A stretch of 14,670 nucleotides of DNA. Origin: Gammaproteobacteria bacterium. GTDB taxonomy: Bacteria > Pseudomonadota > Gammaproteobacteria > Enterobacterales > Kangiellaceae. Numbering within the stretch: the first letter of the stretch is position 1; each line of letters starts with the position of its first letter. The position numbers and the translations under genes are program-made. Below, piece by piece: positions 1 to 5,522 of the stretch. Below the pieces are notes generated by a model. It had not been told where the DNA came from, made no database searches, and worked only from the letters and a program-made list of their open reading frames with translations. The DNA is taken from the NCBI GenBank assembly GCA_002401655.1, contig NVTT01000071.1:1-14670 (forward strand), given 5' to 3'.

Positions 1-273
1 GTGATATTCTTCTGCTGTGGTTCTTTGGATCATGGTGGTCATGCCCATCGCATGTGCTTGACTAGGTAAAGCATGCTCTAGTTTAGCGATGGCATTCCAC
101 TCACCAGAAGCCATTAAAACAAGACTAAACTTATTCCCCATTGACTTCATTTTGCTTTCGATAATATTGCATTGGCAATTAGTAACGATGTCAGTTATTT
201 CCTTTACGAAACCTGGCTTATTTGGGGCTATGGCAGAAATTACTAACAGCGATGGTTCTATGGTTTGATTCAA
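1..273 (-). CDS. GcvR-like ACT-domain regulator, N-terminal part
   Basis: The first 91 codons of a gene that runs off the left edge. The product resembles GcvR, the ACT-domain accessory repressor of the glycine cleavage operon: the visible part has an ACT-type stretch (SLLVISAIAPNKPGFVKEIT at about residues 8-27), then a CNIIESKM segment and SGEWNAIAKLE, all of which parallel E. coli GcvR. The start is probably TTG at 271-273. An in-frame TAG lies 24 nt upstream, no ATG or GTG falls between them, and an AAAGGA ribosome binding site lies about 10 nt before the TTG. It sits 67 nt downstream of pyruvate kinase on the same strand and may be cotranscribed with it. GcvR proteins normally carry two ACT domains; the second would lie outside the window. 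The family call is from sequence similarity recognised by eye; the target genes in this organism are not known. Confidence 0.75.
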   Translation of the reverse strand, partial: MNQTIEPSLLVISAIAPNKPGFVKEITDIVTNCQCNIIESKMKSMGNKFSLVLMASGEWNAIAKLEHALPSQAHAMGMTTMIQRTTAEEYH

Positions 274-340
274 TTTTGAGATGTTCCTTTTTTGCTAGAA
301 TAGGGTCGCTAGTTTAGTATTACTATAACAAAGACAATAT

Positions 341-1786
341 TTAAACAATTTTACCAACACGCAAAAATTTAATTGCATTAGTTCCACCTAGTTTACCCAT
401 ATGATCGCCTTTTGTTAATAGTACAAGATCATCACTTTTTAGATCCATTCTTTTGCACACTTCGGCAACCGCTAGTCGATTGACATCGTGTCTTGCTAAA
501 ACCGTAGGGTCGAATTCAATTGCCTCTACGCCACGGTAAAGAGCCATACGTCGATAGGTAGAAGTTAGGCGGGTGAGGGCAAAGATTGGGATACCACTGC
601 GTATCCTAGACATAATTAATGGTGTGTGACCTGATTCGGTTAAACATACAATTGCTTTTATGCCGTTGAGGTGATTAGCGGCATACATGGTTGCTAATGC
701 AACAGCATCATCAATATTGTCCCATTGAATTTCTGCTCGATGACCGGATATTTTATTTGAGGGTTCTTTTTCTGCGCCAATACAAACTCTAGAAACGGCT
801 TCGACTACTTTAATGGGATGAGCTCCCATAGCTGTTTCAGCAGAAAGCATCACTGCATCGGTACCATCTAAAACAGCATTAGCAACATCAAATACTTCTG
901 CACGGGTGGGTATTGCATTGGTAATCATAGATTCCATCATTTGCGTCGCCGTAATAACAGCTCTATCTAACGCACGTGCTCTTTGAATAATACGCTTTTG
1001 CACGCCAATTAATTCGGCATCACCAATTTCAACCCCGAGATCGCCACGCGCAACCATTACTGCCGACGATGCTTTAATAATGCTATCTAAAATCTCAGGA
1101 TCATTGACCGTTTCTGCTCGTTCTATTTTTGCCACAATACCAGCATTAAGACCGGCTTCTTTTGCTAATGATCTAGCTTGATTAATATCATCCGCACTAC
1201 GTGGGAATGACACGGCAAGGTAGTCAACTTCCATTTCTGCTGCGGTAATAATATCCCGTTTATCTTTTTCGGTTAGTGCTGGTGCAGATAATCCGCCGCC
1301 TTTCTTATTGATCCCTTTATTATTGGATAAATCTCCACCGACGATAACGGTAGTATCAATTCGCATACCATTAATTGCAGTTATTTCAAACTCAAGACGT
1401 CCATCATCTAACAGGAGAATATCGCCAACTTCACATTCATTTGGAAGTTCTCTGTAATCAATTCCCACTTGTGTTTCATCGCCAGCATCTCGATCCAAAT
1501 CAGCATCAAATGCATAGGCTTGTCCTTTTTCTACGGTCACATTTTTATTCTTGTACCGTGCAATTCTTATTTTAGGTCCTTGTAAATCACCCATGATAGC
1601 TATATTTAAGCCTAATTTTTTAGCGACTTGACGGACTATTTTGGCGCGTTTGATATGATCTTCAGGTTCACCGTGGGAAAAATTCATTCTTACTACATTT
1701 GCACCGGCTTTAAAAAGTGCTTCGAGAGATTCAGCATTATCTGTTGCGGGACCGAGTGTAGTGACTATTTTTGTGCGTCTAAGCAA
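341..1786 (-). CDS. pykA: Pyruvate kinase, PykA type
   Basis: Catalyses the last step of glycolysis, transferring phosphate from phosphoenolpyruvate to ADP to give pyruvate and ATP, in the cytoplasm. The 481 residues match the usual PykA length. Visible signatures are VVRMNFSHG (31-39, with the phosphate-binding Arg33), the B domain at about 71-168, IVAKIERAE (217-225, with the active-site Lys220), [12 protein letters not shown] (244-255, with the Mg-binding acidic residues) and [11 protein letters not shown] (278-288). The sequence tracks E. coli PykA more closely than PykF, for instance in [14 protein letters not shown] and [15 protein letters not shown]. The start is a TTG at 1784-1786: a clear AGGAG lies 7 nt upstream and the family alignment begins exactly there, with no in-frame ATG nearby. 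The GcvR-like gene follows on the same strand. The 174 nt upstream would hold its promoter, but I see no convincing -35/-10 pair. Confidence 0.97.
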   Translation of the reverse strand: MLRRTKIVTTLGPATDNAESLEALFKAGANVVRMNFSHGEPEDHIKRAKIVRQVAKKLGLNIAIMGDLQGPKIRIARYKNKNVTVEKGQAYAFDADLDRDAGDETQVGIDYRELPNECEVGDILLLDDGRLEFEITAINGMRIDTTVIVGGDLSNNKGINKKGGGLSAPALTEKDKRDIITAAEMEVDYLAVSFPRSADDINQARSLAKEAGLNAGIVAKIERAETVNDPEILDSIIKASSAVMVARGDLGVEIGDAELIGVQKRIIQRARALDRAVITATQMMESMITNAIPTRAEVFDVANAVLDGTDAVMLSAETAMGAHPIKVVEAVSRVCIGAEKEPSNKISGHRAEIQWDNIDDAVALATMYAANHLNGIKAIVCLTESGHTPLIMSRIRSGIPIFALTRLTSTYRRMALYRGVEAIEFDPTVLARHDVNRLAVAEVCKRMDLKSDDLVLLTKGDHMGKLGGTNAIKFLRVGKIV

Positions 1787-1960
1787 GCTATGACTCCTAA
1801 TAAGGTTAATTTGATGGTAAACAATTGAACTAGCTGTAAATTATCGGCTTTAACCGTGTATGTCTATAGTAAGCCAGACTTTTATTTTATAACCAACGAT
1901 ATAATCTTAGATTAATAGATACTAAGGTGTTGTTTTGTTGTTAAAGCCAGAAATCACACT

Positions 1961-3259
1961 TCAATTAAGTTTATCAAACCATTCACAAAGGTTTTTGATA
2001 CCTTCTTTGATTTTATTGAATTCAAATTGAGCTGAGGTATATGATTCTTCATTATTATTACCAAGCTCCTTAATATCATCCGAAAAAATTTGACTACCAT
2101 CAAAATCTACAAAAGCTAAACGTGCAGTCAGACTATTTGGTGGCATCCCAAAGGCACTTCCCGGTAAAAGAGCTACGCCTATTTCATTCATTAACCTTGC
2201 TGTCAAATCTTCTCCCGAATAAATATTAATCCTTTCAAGCGAAACTCTGTAATGCCCAAAATCTGGGAATAAATAAAATCCTCCCTGTGCAGTGTGAGTG
2301 AAAATATTGATTTGATTTAGCTCCTGCGCAACGTATTGACTAATTTGATTCAATACTCTTTTTTGTCTATTGAGAAATATTCTTGCTTCATCCATATTTC
2401 TGTACGCATAAGTTGCTGCAACTTGGATAGGCGTCGGGGCGCAAGAGTATGTTTCTGATGCGACGCCGATCACGGCTTGCTTGAAATCTTCGCCTAACTC
2501 CTTTGGAATATAATGAAAGCCTAAACGCCATCCTCCTGCACCACACCATTTAGATAAGCCTGATGACACAATGCAACCTTCTGGATAATAATCAGATAAA
2601 GTAGGGTAGTTATTTTTGAAAGTTAACAGGCTATAAATTTCATCGGCAATGACAATAATTTTATGCTTTTTCATTACTTTAGATAGATCAGATAATTGTT
2701 TAGCGCTATAGGTTTGTCCAGTAGGGTTGCTTGGATAATTAAATACGAGTACCAAAGGAAGCTCTGTATCTCGCGTAAGACAATAATCATCTAATTGTTT
2801 TGCTGTCAGGCTCCACTTGTCATCAAACGTTGTTCCTATCCAATTAACTTCATGCCCAGCCAATTTCCCTTGTGGTTCATAGGAAACCCAACTTGGGGCG
2901 GGTAATAAAATTTCTGCTTTCTTGAACGCCGCCATAATACAAAAAAGTAAGATTTTGCTACCGCCAGCGACAATGATTTGTTCTGGTTGCCAGTTCTTGT
3001 TTTCAAATTCTTTATGCAAATCACAGATAGATTGGCGAAGTTCTTTTAAACCTTGTACTGAAGTATATTCTTTCCGACCCGCAGCAAGTTGTAATTGTTT
3101 AGTGATTTCTATAGGCACCGGAAACGGACTTTGACCAAAACCTAGCTTATAAACCTTTTTATCATTTTCAATTCTTTCTAGGGATAACTGATTGATTAAA
3201 AGTGTTTCTGAGTGTTTGCCTTTTCTCAAGCTTGAAGAAATGTGATCTTGTAAAATCAT
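1961..3259 (-). CDS. PLP-dependent class I/II aminotransferase
   Basis: A fold-type I, pyridoxal-phosphate enzyme of the aspartate/aromatic aminotransferase superfamily, cytoplasmic. Landmarks in order: YTSVQGLKELRQSI (65-78), NYPSNPTG (174-181, with the cofactor-contacting Asn), ADEIY (205-209, Asp206 pairing with the pyridine nitrogen), SSGLSKWCGAGGWRLGF (232-248, Schiff-base Lys237 and phosphate-binding Arg245), PGSAFG (366-371) and Arg380, the likely substrate-carboxylate ligand. At 432 residues it is slightly longer than typical members (about 390-400); the extra length includes a polar Asn/Glu-rich stretch near 397-410. The amino donor cannot be told from sequence. It lies downstream of the FecI/FecR genes on the same strand but after a 169-nt gap holding a perfect palindrome, so it may have its own promoter and could belong either to the uptake locus or to central metabolism next to pykA. 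The ribosome binding site is weak (AGAG-like). Confidence 0.85.
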   Translation of the reverse strand: MILQDHISSSLRKGKHSETLLINQLSLERIENDKKVYKLGFGQSPFPVPIEITKQLQLAAGRKEYTSVQGLKELRQSICDLHKEFENKNWQPEQIIVAGGSKILLFCIMAAFKKAEILLPAPSWVSYEPQGKLAGHEVNWIGTTFDDKWSLTAKQLDDYCLTRDTELPLVLVFNYPSNPTGQTYSAKQLSDLSKVMKKHKIIVIADEIYSLLTFKNNYPTLSDYYPEGCIVSSGLSKWCGAGGWRLGFHYIPKELGEDFKQAVIGVASETYSCAPTPIQVAATYAYRNMDEARIFLNRQKRVLNQISQYVAQELNQINIFTHTAQGGFYLFPDFGHYRVSLERINIYSGEDLTARLMNEIGVALLPGSAFGMPPNSLTARLAFVDFDGSQIFSDDIKELGNNNEESYTSAQFEFNKIKEGIKNLCEWFDKLN

Positions 3260-3335
3260 TATGTATCTGCTCTGTTTGAAAAGTCTTTTTGAATAGGCAT
3301 GTAGAATAATAGCTTATTACTAGAAGGGCAAAGCA

Positions 3336-3371
3336 AAACATAAAATGAAAATATATTTTCATTTTATGTTT
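3336..3371. promoter_or_regulatory. Perfect 36-bp palindrome, candidate operator
   Basis: The left half AAACATAAAATGAAAATA is followed directly, with no spacer, by its exact reverse complement. It lies 77-112 nt upstream of the aminotransferase start and 58 nt downstream of the fecR stop. There are no G/C-rich stem or one-sided T-tract features of an intrinsic terminator, so a binding site for a dimeric regulator is more likely, with core TGAAAATATATTTTCA. I did not find another copy in the window. The locus's own RpiR-family protein is one possible binder, but nothing here proves it. Confidence 0.6.
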
Positions 3372-3428
3372 CTGTCAAAGATGCCGAAATATTCGGCGAG
3401 AGGTAAATCTGAGTCGGAAGTGCGTGCT

Positions 3429-4580
3429 TTAAATAGACGATGCTAATTGAAGAAAAATGGAATTATCTTTTTCGCGTTTGTACTCGATATTAAAACTTGT
3501 TTTTAACATACTTAAAAGACCTTCAATATCGCCTGTTCTAAACATACCCGCCACTTGTATGTTTTTTAAATTCGGATCATCCGCTAAGTGAATTGTTACA
3601 TCGCTATAACGGCTAATCTCAATCATCGCTTCTTCGAGAGATTCTCCACGAAATATTAAATTACCTTGCCGCCAAGAAAGACTAGCAACAATTTCTATTG
3701 GTTTTACTTTCAAAACTTTGTGTTTTATTTCACCTGTCATCTCTAGATTGATTTTTTCACCTTTTGAAACCGATATTAATGTTTTAGAGACTAAAGTTTT
3801 AGAAATGGAAGGTTTAGAAATAGAGATTGAAAGAGTCGTAGTGCTACCATCAAGTTTAGGTGAATCACTGGTTGGTATTTCTAACGAAAGGGCATCTTTA
3901 ATAATTACTTTACCGTCTGTAACAATCAATTCTATTAAATCGTTTTTAACTTCAATATTAAAAGCTGTGCCAATAGCTTGCACAATTTTATCGCCTACTC
4001 TTACTTGTAAAGGTCTAGATTTATCATGTGCGACATCTATGTGAATTTCACCTTGTTTTAAGTCAATAAAACGTATTTGATGAGAAAAACTAATTCTTGC
4101 TTCTGTATCAGTATTTAAAACTATTTTACTACCGTCGGATAAAATGAAAGTATTGCTTTCACCGATTTTAGTTTTCAATATTCTATTATTATCCATTTCA
4201 ACTAAATCAATTTCACCAGACACAACCTCAGATAGGTTAGATATTTGATAAAGCCCTATAGATACAACAAAAAGAATTGACGCTGCCAATGACTTAACAA
4301 AAATTGATAGAGGCTTGGGGGAAAGTGTTTCTTGAGGGAAAACATCAGCAAGCCGACTAAGCTCACTAGATTTATCCCACATTTTGGCGACTTCTAAAAA
4401 CAATTTAAGGTTTTCTTGATCTTCAATTAACCAGTTTTGAAGTGATTTTTTCTCGCGTTTTGTGAGCCGACGGTCTATTTTAGTTACCCAATCGCAGGCG
4501 TCATCCATACGTTGGTTATTCAGTTCTCTATTTTTGTGTTTAATGGCGCGACGTTCTTGCAAAGAATGAACATTAGTCAT
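3429..4580 (-). CDS. FecR-family anti-sigma factor / sigma regulator
   Basis: An inner-membrane protein that receives a signal from an outer-membrane TonB receptor and controls a partner ECF sigma factor. Layout of the 383 residues: a cytoplasmic sigma-binding region (about 26-72, with the family pattern ACDWVTKIDRR and the tryptophan-rich NWLIEDQEN), a single membrane helix (about 94-111), a periplasmic FecR domain (about 118-227, including LSDGSKIVLNTDTEARI and AIGTAFNIEV) and a C-terminal STN-like domain (about 303-379). Between the last two is an unusual Ser/Lys-rich insert (about 250-274) made of five-residue repeats. Its ATG overlaps the end of the sigma gene by 8 nt (ATGACTAA), suggesting translational coupling. 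The partner receptor is almost certainly the divergent gene at 5523. The family assignment is firm; the signal is unknown. Confidence 0.92.
   Translation of the reverse strand: MTNVHSLQERRAIKHKNRELNNQRMDDACDWVTKIDRRLTKREKKSLQNWLIEDQENLKLFLEVAKMWDKSSELSRLADVFPQETLSPKPLSIFVKSLAASILFVVSIGLYQISNLSEVVSGEIDLVEMDNNRILKTKIGESNTFILSDGSKIVLNTDTEARISFSHQIRFIDLKQGEIHIDVAHDKSRPLQVRVGDKIVQAIGTAFNIEVKNDLIELIVTDGKVIIKDALSLEIPTSDSPKLDGSTTTLSISISKPSISKTLVSKTLISVSKGEKINLEMTGEIKHKVLKVKPIEIVASLSWRQGNLIFRGESLEEAMIEISRYSDVTIHLADDPNLKNIQVAGMFRTGDIEGLLSMLKTSFNIEYKREKDNSIFLQLASSI
3759..3833 (-). repeat. Imperfect 15-nt tandem repeats in the FecR-family gene
   Basis: In the coding strand about three to four 15-nt units follow each other, for example AAACCTTCCATTTCT, AAAACTTTAGTCTCT and AAAACATTAATATCG. 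They encode the five-residue units SISIS, KPSIS, KTLVS and KTLIS at residues 251-270. The repeat sits in the linker between the FecR domain and the C-terminal STN-like domain, where length variation would be tolerated. Confidence 0.6.
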
Positions 4581-5163
4581 GAGTTATCCCTTTTGTAATT
4601 GAGCTTAGAACAGGGGATGAGCTCGTTGCTGGCGCGTTTGCGTCTGAATTAAAATTTCTCATATAAATGGTACAACGTTTTAATCCGCTTGAGATATGTT
4701 TTTCCACGGTACTTTGACTAATTCCTAATTGTTCGGCTATTTCTTTTTGGCTATTGCCATAAACCTTCTTTAATACAAATACTTTCCTGCATTGAACGGG
4801 GAGCATTCGTACCGCATCACAAAAATGCTTAAATTCTTCGTCGATGACCGTTGAGTGATACATCTCATCAGTCACTCTATTTTCGCCATTTAACAAATCT
4901 TCTAATATTTGCTGATTATCGACTCGTATAACTCGTTTATTATCGGCTCTTTTAATATAGTCTAAAGCGAGATTTCGTGCTGTCTTATACATAAAGGCTT
5001 TTGGAGAGTCCATTCGATCGATATTTTCTGTTTGACACAAGCGTACATAAGTTTCCTGCACGATATCTTCAATTTCATGTGGTGGCACCATTCTAGATAC
5101 TAAGCGAGACAAGGCTTTGCTAGATGTAGTGAACATTTTATGAAAGAGGTTGTGGTTTCTCAT
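4573..5163 (-). CDS. ECF sigma factor, FecI-like
   Basis: An extracytoplasmic-function sigma factor of 196 residues that would direct RNA polymerase to the receptor promoter when its FecR partner signals. Region 2 covers about residues 8-75 and includes EIEDIVQETYVRL (30-42) and the core-binding/-10 contact stretch AFMYKTARNLALDYI (56-70). Region 4 covers about 105-165 with LPVQCRKVFVLKKV, then the helix-turn-helix EIAEQLGISQSTVEKHISSGL that reads the -35 element. The tail after about 170 (SDANAPATSSSP) is low-complexity and not conserved in the family. It is the first gene of a two-gene unit with the FecR homologue and is divergent from the TonB receptor, the usual arrangement for cell-surface signalling. 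The ribosome binding site is poor, so low basal translation is possible. Confidence 0.92.
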   Translation of the reverse strand: MRNHNLFHKMFTTSSKALSRLVSRMVPPHEIEDIVQETYVRLCQTENIDRMDSPKAFMYKTARNLALDYIKRADNKRVIRVDNQQILEDLLNGENRVTDEMYHSTVIDEEFKHFCDAVRMLPVQCRKVFVLKKVYGNSQKEIAEQLGISQSTVEKHISSGLKRCTIYMRNFNSDANAPATSSSPVLSSITKGITHD

Positions 5164-5203
5164 AGAAAAATAAAACTTCAGCCTTTTAAGGAGTGACTAG
5201 TCT

Positions 5204-5215
5204 ATATTGCTTATT
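5204..5215 (-). repeat. AATAAGCAATAT motif, sigma-gene side
   Basis: On the minus strand this reads AATAAGCAATAT, with its near end 41 nt upstream of the sigma-factor start. An identical 12-mer lies upstream of the divergent receptor gene at 5446-5457, in the same orientation relative to that gene. It may be a shared regulatory or promoter element; function is not shown. Confidence 0.45.
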
Positions 5216-5240
5216 AGGCTAAAACTAGGTCAAATTACCA

Positions 5241-5257
5241 GTTATAGCCTATATAAC
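5241..5257. promoter_or_regulatory. GTTATA-N5-TATAAC inverted repeat
   Basis: Perfect 6-bp arms separated by 5 nt in the middle of the divergent region, close to the candidate -35 of the sigma gene. The size and symmetry suit a small operator, but such AT-rich repeats arise easily by chance. Confidence 0.3.
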
Positions 5258-5445
5258 GAGTGAAATAGTAAAATCCGCCACTATAAAATGACTAAATCGG
5301 TTGCTATTTATTGAACCTCTATTTCTTATATGTTTTACCAAGCTTGTATCTAATTGGTTTTTATAGGAAAATCGATTACTTTTGTTAAACAATGGAACAC
5401 TTGGTGTTTGTAGTCACTAAGTTAGATTCCCCCTAAATTTTATTA

Positions 5446-5457
5446 AATAAGCAATAT
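5446..5457 (+). repeat. AATAAGCAATAT motif, receptor side
   Basis: Second exact copy of the 12-mer, 65 nt upstream of the receptor start and reading toward it. A weaker relative (GTAATAAGCTATTAT on the minus strand, 3306-3320) lies upstream of the aminotransferase start. Confidence 0.45.
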
Positions 5458-5475
5458 TGTTGAATTATCTATGGC

Positions 5476-5503
5476 GGAAATTACTTTGTTAATCGTTACT
5501 CCT
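5476..5503 (+). promoter_or_regulatory. Candidate ECF (FecI-type) promoter of the receptor gene
   Basis: GGAAAT at 5476-5481 is followed by TCCT at 5500-5503, 24 nt from the first base of one to the first base of the other. From memory this is the layout of the E. coli fecA promoter read by FecI (GGAAA-type -35, TCCT-containing -10). Transcription would begin near 5509-5511, leaving only about 12-14 nt of leader, which would just retain the GGAATGAG ribosome binding site. The very short leader is the main reason for caution. Confidence 0.4.
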
Positions 5504-5522
5504 ATGTGCGGAATGAGAATTC

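Larger units (their letters stand above)
5164..5522. promoter_or_regulatory. Divergent promoter region, sigma factor / TonB receptor
   Basis: This 359-nt AT-rich gap must hold promoters for both flanking genes. On the minus strand TTGACC (5227-5232) is a good -35 hexamer for the sigma gene, but no well-spaced -10 follows. On the plus strand there are GGAA-starting hexamers at 5366, 5394 and 5476, the style recognised by ECF sigma factors; the last is the best placed. The region also holds a 12-nt motif repeated in opposite orientation near each end and a short inverted repeat at 5241-5257. No small gene or RNA was recognised. Confidence 0.7.

Noticed and set aside
3336..3371. The palindrome as a Fur box
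   Set aside because: The core TGAAAAT-AT-ATTTTCA has only partial likeness to the GATAATGATAATCATTATC type and a different centre spacing.
3718..4044. 108-codon open frame on the plus strand
   Set aside because: It is antisense to the FecR-family gene; its repetitive leucine/glutamate composition is a by-product of the tandem repeat on the other strand.
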